Source: Roseburia sp.
Lineage (GTDB): Bacteria > Bacillota > Clostridia > Lachnospirales > Lachnospiraceae
DNA length: 42,312 bases
Reading direction: 5' to 3'
Assembly (NCBI GenBank): GCA_003483745.1
Contig: DMYD01000040.1
Span: 35,786-78,097 of the forward strand
The notes under the pieces were generated by a model. That model was not told the origin of the DNA. It ran no database searches and was given only the letters and a program-made list of their open reading frames with translations. A program made the position numbers and the translations under genes. This document shows, in pieces, positions 26,901 to 33,578 of this stretch (position 1 is its first letter; each line of letters begins with the position of its first letter).

Positions 26901-26912
26901 CAAATTGTGTAG
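26890..26912. repeat. Tandem AAATTGTGTAG repeat at the integrase end
   Basis: The 11-mer AAATTGTGTAG occurs at 26890-26900 and 26902-26912, one base apart. Short repeats directly after an integrase gene are where an attachment-site core may lie. No second distant copy was found in the window. Confidence 0.35.
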
Positions 26913-26976
26913 TAAAAATATACAGAAAGGCAGAAGTGTTTATAAACAAGGCATTTCTGGACAGGTAAAATACATT

Positions 26977-28077
26977 ATGAAACTTGGAATCGTCGGACTC
27001 CCAAACGTCGGAAAGTCTACATTATTTAATTCACTCACGAAAGCTGGTGCGCTTTCGGCAAATTATCCATTTGCCACGATCGATCCAAATGTAGGAATCG
27101 TATCCGTGCCGGATGAGAGAATTGTAAAACTTGGTGAACTTTACCACACAAAAAAAGTTACACCGGCCACAATCGAATTTGTTGATATTGCTGGTCTTGT
27201 AAAGGGAGCAAGCAAGGGAGAGGGATTAGGAAACCAGTTCCTGGCAAATATTCGTGAAGTAGATGCAATTGTTCATGTAGTACGCTGTTTTGAGGATACA
27301 AACATTATCCATGTAGATGGTTCCATTGACCCGGCAAGAGATATTGAGACAATCAATCTTGAACTCATTTTCTCTGATATTGAAATCCTTGACAGAAGAA
27401 TTGCAAAGATCGCAAAGCAGGCAAGAATGGATAAGACGCTGGCGAAAGAACTTGAACTTGTAGAGGCGGTAAAAGCGCATCTTGAAGAGGGCAGGATGGC
27501 AAGAACATTTGAAGTGCCGGATGATGATGATGCCCAGATATGGTTTAAAGGATACAACCTTCTTACTGCAAAACCTGTTATATACGCAGCAAATGTGGCA
27601 GAAGATGACCTCGCAGACGATGGAGCATCGAATCCGCATGTTGCAAAAGTCAGAGAAATGGCAAAAGAAGAAGGCGCAGAAGTATTCGTAATATGTGCAC
27701 AGATAGAGCAGGAACTTGCAGAACTTGACGAGGATGAAAAGAAAGAATATCTTGAGGATCTTGGTGTTGAATCAAGTGGACTCGATAAACTGGTGGCAGC
27801 AAGCTACAGTCTGTTAGGTCTGATCAGTTTCCTGACCGCAGGGGAAGATGAGTGCCGTGCATGGACAATCAAAAAAGGCACAAAAGCTCCACAGGCAGCT
27901 GGAAAGATCCACACAGATTTTGAGCGTGGATTTATCAAGGCTGAAGTTGTAAATTATCAGGATCTTTTAGATAATGGAAGTCTTTCTGCAGCACGTGAAA
28001 AAGGAATTGTCGGCATGGAAGGAAAAGATTATGTGGTCAAAGACGGAGATGTAATTTTATTCCGGTTTAACGTCTGA
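26977..28077 (+). CDS. ychF: Ribosome-binding ATPase YchF (OLA1/Obg-like)
   Basis: Obg-family P-loop protein that prefers ATP and binds ribosomes. The start at the ATG at 26977 gives MKLGIVGLPNVGKSTLFN, the normal beginning. An upstream extension to 26893 lies in integrase-derived sequence and is unlikely. G1 GLPNVGKST, the G2 region, G3 DIAGLVKGASKGEGLGN and a TGS domain near the C-terminus (SFLTAGEDECRAWTIKKGTKAPQAAGKIH) are present. The 366-residue length is standard. The ribosome binding site is weak, and the integrase remnant lies immediately upstream, so its original promoter may have been displaced. Confidence 0.96.
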   Translation: MKLGIVGLPNVGKSTLFNSLTKAGALSANYPFATIDPNVGIVSVPDERIVKLGELYHTKKVTPATIEFVDIAGLVKGASKGEGLGNQFLANIREVDAIVHVVRCFEDTNIIHVDGSIDPARDIETINLELIFSDIEILDRRIAKIAKQARMDKTLAKELELVEAVKAHLEEGRMARTFEVPDDDDAQIWFKGYNLLTAKPVIYAANVAEDDLADDGASNPHVAKVREMAKEEGAEVFVICAQIEQELAELDEDEKKEYLEDLGVESSGLDKLVAASYSLLGLISFLTAGEDECRAWTIKKGTKAPQAAGKIHTDFERGFIKAEVVNYQDLLDNGSLSAAREKGIVGMEGKDYVVKDGDVILFRFNV

Positions 28078-28100
28078 AAAATAGTCTAAAAATATACCAG

Positions 28101-28148
28101 AACGCATATGGTTTTCTAAACGAACAGGTTTGGAAGACTATATGCGTT
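28101..28148 (+). promoter_or_regulatory. Long hairpin overlapping the YlmC-like start codon
   Basis: AACGCATATGGTTTTC (28101-28116) can pair with GAAGACTATATGCGTT (28133-28148) with few mismatches, and T-rich sequence follows. The downstream arm contains part of the ribosome binding site and the ATG of the next gene. The structure could terminate ychF transcription, hide the start, or both. Confidence 0.55.
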
Positions 28149-28399
28149 TTTGTGAATTTCAGAAAAAAGAAGTGATCAATGTATGTGACTGTAAGTGTCT
28201 TGGAAATGTATGTGATCTGGAGTTTGATGAACATGACGGCTGTATCCGGACAATCATTGTTCCGGGACCGGCAAAGTTTTTTGGGTGTGTGGGAAGGGAA
28301 TTTGAACTGCATATCCCATGGTGTAAGATTGTAAAGATCGGACCGGATATCATATTGGTCGATATAGACGAAAAGGAAGTTCGAAAAAAAATACAGTAA
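28142..28399 (+). CDS. YlmC/YmxH family PRC-barrel sporulation-type protein
   Basis: The 85-residue protein begins MRFCEFQKKEVINVCDCKCL and contains GNVCDLEFD, IVPGP and a final DIILVDID block. This matches the YlmC/YmxH PRC-barrel family that is common in spore-forming Firmicutes, where it is linked to sporulation of unclear mechanism. GGAAG lies five bases before the ATG. An upstream TTG at 28130 would lengthen it by four residues and is less likely. Cysteines in the CDCKC segment are notable. It lies after ychF and 130 bp before nrdR. Confidence 0.8.
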   Translation: MRFCEFQKKEVINVCDCKCLGNVCDLEFDEHDGCIRTIIVPGPAKFFGCVGREFELHIPWCKIVKIGPDIILVDIDEKEVRKKIQ

Positions 28400-28468
28400 A
28401 CCGAAAAAGATTTCGAAATTTTTCGTTGAAATAACCAAAAATGAGCGAGTATAACAGGGAAAATTATG

Positions 28469-28497
28469 TTGACAATTACAAAAACAATGGATATACT
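28469..28497 (+). promoter_or_regulatory. Predicted sigma-A promoter of nrdR
   Basis: A perfect consensus -35 TTGACA and a -10 TATACT are separated by 17 bp, 35 bp before the nrdR start. I saw no obvious NrdR-box pair around it. Confidence 0.8.
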
Positions 28498-28532
28498 TTT
28501 AATAAATGGGGTCTGTGCATAGGAGGTAGCTT

Positions 28533-28985
28533 ATGAAGTGTCCGTTTTGCAGCAGTGAGAATACGAGAGTCATTGATTCAAGACCGGCAGACGATAATAA
28601 TTCAATTCGCCGCAGACGGTTGTGCGATGAATGTGGGAAACGTTTCACGACTTATGAGAAGGTTGAAACGATACCGCTGATCGTTATTAAAAAGGACAAT
28701 AACAGGGAGCAGTATGACCGTTCTAAAATTGAGGCAGGGGTACTGCGGGCATGTCATAAGAGACCAATTTCAGTTAATCAGATCAATCAGCTGGTGGATG
28801 AGGTTGAGACGGAAATATTTAATCGTGAGGAGAAGGAGATTCCGAGCAGCTTGATCGGAGAGCTTGTGATGGATAAACTAAAAGATTTAGAGGCAGTTGC
28901 ATATGTAAGATTTGCATCAGTATATCGTGAGTTTAAAGATGTGAATACATTTATGAGTGAACTGAAAAAGATGTTAGACAAGTGA
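28533..28985 (+). CDS. nrdR: Transcriptional repressor NrdR
   Basis: ATP/dATP-sensing repressor of ribonucleotide reductase genes. The 150-residue protein has an N-terminal zinc ribbon (CPFCSSE and CDECGKRFTTYE) with the RRRRLC DNA-binding segment. It is followed by an ATP-cone domain starting near residue 49 (VIKKDNNREQYDRSKI). The length is typical. AGGAGG precedes the ATG. It has its own promoter and does not adjoin any nrd gene here, so its targets lie elsewhere in the genome. Confidence 0.97.
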   Translation: MKCPFCSSENTRVIDSRPADDNNSIRRRRLCDECGKRFTTYEKVETIPLIVIKKDNNREQYDRSKIEAGVLRACHKRPISVNQINQLVDEVETEIFNREEKEIPSSLIGELVMDKLKDLEAVAYVRFASVYREFKDVNTFMSELKKMLDK

Positions 28986-29004
28986 CGGAACGCTAAAAAT
29001 ATGC

Positions 29005-29032
29005 TAAAGTATTTACAAAAGCAGACCGATAT
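29005..29032 (+). promoter_or_regulatory. SigD/FliA-type (motility sigma) promoter
   Basis: TAAA (29005-29008) and ACCGATAT (29025-29032) are 16 bp apart. This closely matches the Gram-positive SigD pattern TAAA, 14 to 16 bases, GCCGATAT. It lies 45 bp before the unknown gene at 29077 and lacks a good sigma-A alternative. Confidence 0.6.
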
Positions 29033-29076
29033 AAATTTTGTCAAGTAAAAGATGCTATTGGATGGGATTGAGTGGT

Positions 29077-29451
29077 ATGAATATTTCAGGTATCCGCATA
29101 CAAGCGGGATTTTATGATTACAATACCATAAAGAATACTCAGATTCAGGAGGAAAGTGTACCAGATACTGTAGATGCGGTGGGGAAAGATACCCGTGTGA
29201 CAGAGATTACAGAGACTGAGAGGGATAATAAGCCGGATCATGGTGCCGCAGAGTATGCGAAGCAGTATCAGCCAGATGCCGAATATGATCTGAAAGGAAT
29301 CGCGAGTGATATTACAAGTTTGGATGTTGAGAAGGCTATCTCTGATATGAAGAAGGATCAGGTGCTAGAGCAGTATCAGTTTTTTGTTGGAGAGCGCATG
29401 AGTCAGACCGGATTATTATACATTCGTCCGAATGAGAATTTTTCACTGTAG
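29077..29451 (+). CDS. Uncharacterised small protein starting MNISGIR, likely motility-coregulated
   Basis: The frame extends back to 29038, but MNISGIRIQAGFYDYNTIKN is chosen as the start because proteins with this N-terminus (NISGIR, FYDYN) recur in Lachnospiraceae. I recall this as a pattern, not a checked family. The 124-residue product is soluble, acidic and rich in Asp/Glu/Gln. It has a disordered middle and a C-terminal helix (LDVEKAISDMKKDQVLEQYQFFVG). No catalytic motif, signal or membrane segment is visible. A SigD-type promoter precedes it and a terminator follows it, so it is a single-gene unit probably expressed with flagellar genes. Function unknown. Confidence 0.65.
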   Translation: MNISGIRIQAGFYDYNTIKNTQIQEESVPDTVDAVGKDTRVTEITETERDNKPDHGAAEYAKQYQPDAEYDLKGIASDITSLDVEKAISDMKKDQVLEQYQFFVGERMSQTGLLYIRPNENFSL

Positions 29452-29475
29452 GAAATAGAATAAGAGATGATGGAA

Positions 29476-29505
29476 AGAGGATTGCCGGCGGTGATTCTCT
29501 TTTTT
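29476..29505 (+). terminator. Terminator after the MNISGIR gene
   Basis: AGAGGATTGCC and GGTGATTCTCT pair fully when G-U pairs are allowed, with a GGC loop and a following T-run. Confidence 0.75.
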
Positions 29506-29603
29506 ATTTCATAGGAAATTACGTCCTATGAATGAAAAAGCCCTCCGGGCAGAATGCGCATCTCGCGGAGAAGAAGTTAGCTGTAAACAGCACCGCTCGA
29601 CGA

Positions 29604-29629
29604 AAGAGTCGCAAGCGACTCTTTTTTAC
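29604..29629 (+). terminator. Intrinsic terminator upstream of yqeG
   Basis: AAGAGTCGC and GCGACTCTT form a perfect 9-bp stem with an AA loop followed by TTTTT. It is the second terminator-like element in a row, so any transcript reading past the first would end here. Confidence 0.8.
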
Positions 29630-29683
29630 TGGATATTTTTAAAAAAGTATAGTACACTGTACCTTGTGTGAAAAAATATGTAT

Positions 29684-29793
29684 GCAAATAGAAAATAAGC
29701 GTGCAAATAGAAAATAAGCGTGCAAATAAAAATAAGCATGCAAGTAAAAATAAGCATGCAAGTAAAAATAAGTATGCAAGTAAAAATTTGCAT
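29684..29793. repeat. Tandem repeats, two 19-bp and four 18-bp units, before yqeG
   Basis: Six head-to-tail units begin with GCAA. The first two are 19 bp (GCAAATAGAAAATAAGCGT), the next four 18 bp (for example GCAAGTAAAAATAAGCAT). The 18-bp units are multiples of three and stay open in the yqeG frame, where they would encode repeated NKHASK if translation began at the GTG at 29701. Slippage could change the copy number and the spacing or N-terminus of YqeG. Confidence 0.8.
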
Positions 29794-29811
29794 GAAAAAG
29801 AGGAAAAAAAT

Positions 29812-30330
29812 ATGATGGAAAAGTTCTATCCGGATGAATATCTGGATTCAACCTACGAGATAAATTTTGATGAATTATATGCACAAGGGTATCGGGGAGT
29901 CATTTTTGATATTGATAATACACTGGTGCGGCATGGAGCACCGGCAGATGAACGTGCATGTGCCCTGTTTGCACATTTAAAAGAACTTGGATTTGTGTGT
30001 ATGCTGTTGTCAAACAATAAAGAGCCGCGCGTGAAAATGTTTAATGATGCGGTCAATGTTTCTTACATCTATAAGGCGGGCAAACCGAATACGGCAAATT
30101 ATAAAAAGGCGATGGAGGAGCTGGGGACAGATACCGGCAACACCATATTTGTCGGAGATCAGATCTTTACGGATGTATATGGTGCGAAGCGTGCCGGTAT
30201 CCGCTCGATTCTGGTAAAACCGATTCATCCGAAAGAAGAGATACAGATTGTATTAAAAAGATATCTGGAAAAGATCGTGCTGTATTTTTACAGAAGAGAT
30301 CTGGCAAAGAAAAACAAAGAAAAACAATAG
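29812..30330 (+). CDS. yqeG: YqeG family HAD-type (IIIA) phosphatase
   Basis: HAD-superfamily phosphatase of 172 residues with motif I DIDNTLVRHG, motif II around LLSNNKEPR and the final GDQIFTDVYGAKRAG block with the metal-binding aspartate. Substrate is not settled; the family includes a phosphatidylglycerophosphate phosphatase-like branch. The start at ATG 29812 has AGAGG eight bases upstream. The open frame continues to a GTG at 29701 through the tandem repeats, which would add about 37 basic residues, but that is less likely. It precedes rpiB by about 80 bp. Confidence 0.88.
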   Translation: MMEKFYPDEYLDSTYEINFDELYAQGYRGVIFDIDNTLVRHGAPADERACALFAHLKELGFVCMLLSNNKEPRVKMFNDAVNVSYIYKAGKPNTANYKKAMEELGTDTGNTIFVGDQIFTDVYGAKRAGIRSILVKPIHPKEEIQIVLKRYLEKIVLYFYRRDLAKKNKEKQ

Positions 30331-30412
30331 ACGGCATACTTTGGGCAAACCGATTGTCATGAATAAAATGCTCATTTAAGAGCAAATAAAATAGAAAGAA
30401 ATGAGGAATACA

Positions 30413-30859
30413 ATGAAAATCGCTATTGGAAATGATCATGCAGCAACAGAATTAAAATTTGTCATCATGGATTATCTGAAAGAATTGGGACATGAAGTCA
30501 TTAATTTTGGAACAGATACGTCAGACAGCTGTAACTATCCGGAGTATGGTGAAAAAGTCGGACGTGCCGTTGTGGCAGGGGAGGCAGACTGTGGAGTGCT
30601 GATCTGTGGAACCGGAGTCGGTATCTCAATCGCTGCAAATAAAGTAAAGGGAGTCCGCGCGGCAGTGTGTTCTGACTGCGCAACTGCAAGACTTGTCAAA
30701 GAGCATAATAATGCGAATATTATTGCATTCGGTGCAAGAATTGTCGGAACCGAGCTGGCAAAAGATATCGTAAAAGCATATTTAGATGCAGAGTTTTTAG
30801 GTGGAAGACATCAGACGAGGATTGATCTGATCCATGAGATAGAAGAACGAAACTCATAA
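30413..30859 (+). CDS. rpiB: Ribose 5-phosphate isomerase B
   Basis: Interconverts ribose 5-phosphate and ribulose 5-phosphate. The protein of 148 residues begins MKIAIGNDHAATELK. It has the catalytic-cysteine block ICGTGVGISI, the anion-hole region and HNNAN, followed by FGARIVG, all typical of RpiB/LacAB enzymes. The start at 30413 has a GAGG-type ribosome binding site; an upstream ATG at 30401 would add four residues. It partners rpe (22590) in the pentose phosphate pathway, though the two are not adjacent. Confidence 0.95.
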   Translation: MKIAIGNDHAATELKFVIMDYLKELGHEVINFGTDTSDSCNYPEYGEKVGRAVVAGEADCGVLICGTGVGISIAANKVKGVRAAVCSDCATARLVKEHNNANIIAFGARIVGTELAKDIVKAYLDAEFLGGRHQTRIDLIHEIEERNS

Positions 30860-30905
30860 ATAACCATGTTTTTTGTCAATTTGATGGTGCAAAACGAAAA
30901 AAAGC

Positions 30906-30934
30906 TTGAAATGTACAGGCATTTATTATAAAAT
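30906..30934 (+). promoter_or_regulatory. Predicted promoter of efp
   Basis: A -35 TTGAAA (30906-30911) and a -10 TAAAAT (30929-30934) are separated by 17 bp. The leader also contains a small GAGT/ACTC hairpin at about 30947-30959 before the AAGGAGG ribosome binding site. Confidence 0.65.
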
Positions 30935-30985
30935 AGAAAAATCAGAGAGTCCAAAACTCGGGCGTATGTTTAAGGAGGAAGTTAC

Positions 30986-31543
30986 ATGATTTCAGCAGGA
31001 GATTTCAGAAATGGTATTACCATCGAGTTAGAGGGTAACATTTACCAGATTATTGAATTCCAGCACGTTAAACCAGGTAAAGGTGCAGCGTTTGTTAGAA
31101 CTAAGTTAAAAAATATTAAGAGTGGCGGTGTTGTTGAGAAAACATTCCGTCCTACAGAGAAATGCCCACAGGCACGTATTGATAGAAAAGATTATCAGTA
31201 TCTGTATGCAGATGGAGATTTATTCTACTTTATGGATGTTGAGACATATGATCAGATCGCTTTATCCAAAGACGATATCGGTGATGCCTTAAAATTCGTA
31301 AAAGAGAACGAGATGGTAAAAATGTGTTCTCACAACGGAAGCGTATTCGCAGTAGAGCCACCTCTGTTCGTAGAGTTAAGAATTACAGAGACAGAGCCAG
31401 GTTTCAAAGGTGATACAGCAACAGGCGCTACAAAGCCGGCAGTTGTTGAGACTGGTGCAACTGTATCTGTTCCGTTATTTGTTGAGCAGGATGATGTGAT
31501 CAAGATTGATACAAGAACAGGTGAGTACTTATCCAGAGTTTAA
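30986..31543 (+). CDS. efp: Elongation factor P
   Basis: Relieves ribosome stalling at polyproline stretches. The 185-residue, three-domain protein begins MISAGDFRNGITIELEGN. The domain I loop HVKPGKGAAFVRT has the lysine at the tip that is the site of post-translational modification in many bacteria. The C-terminal domains include FKGDTATGATKPAVVETG and end at GEYLSRV, as in the family. It has its own promoter and terminator. The gene looks fully intact. Confidence 0.98.
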   Translation: MISAGDFRNGITIELEGNIYQIIEFQHVKPGKGAAFVRTKLKNIKSGGVVEKTFRPTEKCPQARIDRKDYQYLYADGDLFYFMDVETYDQIALSKDDIGDALKFVKENEMVKMCSHNGSVFAVEPPLFVELRITETEPGFKGDTATGATKPAVVETGATVSVPLFVEQDDVIKIDTRTGEYLSRV

Positions 31544-31569
31544 TGGGTACGGGTGCTGATTTGTCATAG

Positions 31570-31604
31570 AAGACCCCGGAAGCATTTTGTTTCCGGGGTC
31601 TTTT
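31570..31604 (+). terminator. Intrinsic terminator after efp
   Basis: AAGACCCCGGAA and TTCCGGGGTCTT pair around a short loop, followed by TTTT. It is strong and GC-rich. Confidence 0.9.
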
Positions 31605-31652
31605 CGCTCAAGATAGTAATTTTGCAGGGATTAAGGTGGACAGGAGAGAATC

Positions 31653-33575
31653 ATGAAGAAAATTGCACTGATTATGGATGGCTGGAAAAGGTGGTTTACT
31701 TTTGCATGGCCGGCAGGAATTCTTCAGAGAATCAGACAGACCGGCGAGGAAGTGAGTCTGTACATCTTTAACAGTTCGGGCGGATGGAGCTGTGATGAGG
31801 AGTATAATACCGGTGAGTATAATATATACAGGCTTCCAAATCTGCGCGAGTTTGATGGGATTATTCTTGATCTGAATAATATTGGATATCCGAAGGTGCG
31901 GGAAGATGTGATACGGCGCGCAAAAGAGTCCGGCGTACCGGTCATTTCCATTGCAAAAGAGATCGAAGATTTTTATTATGTCGGGATCAACAACGAAAAA
32001 GCAATGCGGGTGATGATCGAACATCTTTATGAGAAACATGGGTGTAAAAAATACTGGTTTGTGATGGGACCGGAGGATAATTATGAGAATGTAAAAAGAA
32101 TGGCTGCATTAAAAGCATTCATGGATGAAAAGCAGCTTATATATTCAGAGTCGGATTTTTACTGCGAGAGTTTTGAATATCAGTGCGGTGTCAATGGATT
32201 TGAAAAACTGTTAGAAACACATGATGCACTGCCGCAGGCGGTCATCTGTGCGAATGACAATATTGCGGTTGGCGTATGTGAGGCGGCAGCGGCACATGGA
32301 TATCAGGTTCCGAAAGATTTCTGCGTGACCGGTTTTGACAATTTTGATAAAGCGGCATGTTATGCACCAAGGATTTCGACAATCAGTCATATCCGGGAAA
32401 ATGTGGGGATTGCATGTGCAGATTTATTCCTGCGTATCTGGAAAGGGGAAAAACCGGATCGGTTTTATTATACAGATACAGAAGGTGTTTTCTGGGACAG
32501 CTGTGGGTGTACGGCGGCAGAGGTGCCGGATCAGTCGGCTTATCTTAAGGGACAGATCATGTATGGAATTGAGACAGCAAAGTTTGAGGATGAGGTGTTT
32601 TCTTTAGAATATGAGCTGCTCAAATGTAATACGGTGCGTGAGATGATGTACTGTATACCACAATGTATTCCGTCTTTAAAATGTGACGCAATGTATCTGA
32701 TCCTTGATTCACATATGGATGTATATAAGGAACAGGTAAAATTACACCGGAGTCTTAGTTTTTTTGATGAGGACGATTTTCATGTAGAGGGGTATCCGAA
32801 ATGTATGCAGGTAAAGTTTGCATATAAAAATGGCAGAATGTTAGATACAGACCGGATGGAGATTGAAGGTATTTTTCCTTTTTTTGAACCGCACAAGGGT
32901 GGAACAGATTTTTTATTTCTTCCGATGCATTTCAGAAACCGTACGGTTGGATATTTTGTCATTGAAAATGCAGTTTATCTGATGGAAAAACAGTATCTGT
33001 TCCAGGTGGTAAAGACACTGACAAATGCGATGGAAAATCTCCATAAAAAAGAAAAGTTAGAATACATGAACCAGGTTCTGTCAGATCTTTCTGTCAAAGA
33101 TTCCATGACAGGATTATATAACCGCATGGGATACCAGAAGCTGTCGGTAAGCTATTTTTCTATTATGAAAGAGAAAAAAGTACCGGTATTGGTAATGTTT
33201 ATTGACTTAGACCGCCTGAAATATATTAATGATACCTATGGACATGAATATGGTGATTTTGCAATCGTTTCTATTGCAAAAGCAATGTTAAAATATTGTG
33301 CTGCGGATGCGATTGCAGCGCGGACCGGCGGTGATGAATTTATTGTGCTAGAGGGGGCAAAAGATGAGATGACGGGCAGACTGTTAGCACAAAAGATCAG
33401 GGCAGAATTAAGTGAAGTACAGGAAAAAATGCAGATGCCGTTTCAATTAAGTGCCAGTATTGGTGCCGTTGTCGCGCAGCCTGGAGAGGAAGATGTGCTT
33501 GGCAACTATATAAAACAGGCAGAGAAGCTGATGTATGAGGAAAAAGCGGAGAAAAAAGTAAGCAGGGATAATTGA
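31653..33575 (+). CDS. LacI-type sensor domain fused to GGDEF diguanylate cyclase
   Basis: The 640-residue protein starts directly in a periplasmic-binding-protein-like (LacI/PurR sensor) fold at residues 1-300, with no helix-turn-helix, signal peptide or membrane segment, so it should sense a small molecule inside the cell. Blocks such as ICANDNIAVGVCEAAAAHGY and TGFDNFDKA are typical of LacI sensors. A GAF-like middle region follows. The GGDEF domain has GGDEF at 559-563 after RT, and YNRMGYQKL and DLDRLKYINDTYGHEYGDF upstream. The product should be cyclic-di-GMP. The inhibitory RxxD site reads CAAD, so feedback inhibition is probably lost. It is 3 bp from the next gene. Confidence 0.92.
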   Translation: MKKIALIMDGWKRWFTFAWPAGILQRIRQTGEEVSLYIFNSSGGWSCDEEYNTGEYNIYRLPNLREFDGIILDLNNIGYPKVREDVIRRAKESGVPVISIAKEIEDFYYVGINNEKAMRVMIEHLYEKHGCKKYWFVMGPEDNYENVKRMAALKAFMDEKQLIYSESDFYCESFEYQCGVNGFEKLLETHDALPQAVICANDNIAVGVCEAAAAHGYQVPKDFCVTGFDNFDKAACYAPRISTISHIRENVGIACADLFLRIWKGEKPDRFYYTDTEGVFWDSCGCTAAEVPDQSAYLKGQIMYGIETAKFEDEVFSLEYELLKCNTVREMMYCIPQCIPSLKCDAMYLILDSHMDVYKEQVKLHRSLSFFDEDDFHVEGYPKCMQVKFAYKNGRMLDTDRMEIEGIFPFFEPHKGGTDFLFLPMHFRNRTVGYFVIENAVYLMEKQYLFQVVKTLTNAMENLHKKEKLEYMNQVLSDLSVKDSMTGLYNRMGYQKLSVSYFSIMKEKKVPVLVMFIDLDRLKYINDTYGHEYGDFAIVSIAKAMLKYCAADAIAARTGGDEFIVLEGAKDEMTGRLLAQKIRAELSEVQEKMQMPFQLSASIGAVVAQPGEEDVLGNYIKQAEKLMYEEKAEKKVSRDN

Positions 33576-33578
33576 CAG

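Larger units (their letters stand above)
29452..29811. other. 360-bp intergenic region with several structured elements
   Basis: No convincing gene lies here. From left to right it holds the terminator at 29476, an inverted repeat TTCATAGGA/TCCTATGAA at about 29508-29532, a GC-richer stretch with CCCTCCGGG and CATCTCGCGGAG, a second terminator at 29604, an interrupted palindrome GTACACTGTAC near 29652, and the tandem repeats at 29684-29793. The middle part has the look of a repeated intergenic element, but only one copy is in this window. Confidence 0.6.

Noticed and set aside
25789..26976. Intact phage or ICE inserted before ychF
   Set aside because: Only the integrase remnant is present; no structural, replication or transfer genes and no clear flanking att pair.
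29684..29793. Possible CRISPR array
   Set aside because: Units of 18-19 bp are directly adjacent with no unique spacers, so this is a simple tandem repeat.
31653..32560. LacI-type DNA-binding regulator
   Set aside because: The sensor fold is present but the N-terminal helix-turn-helix is absent; the C-terminus is GGDEF.
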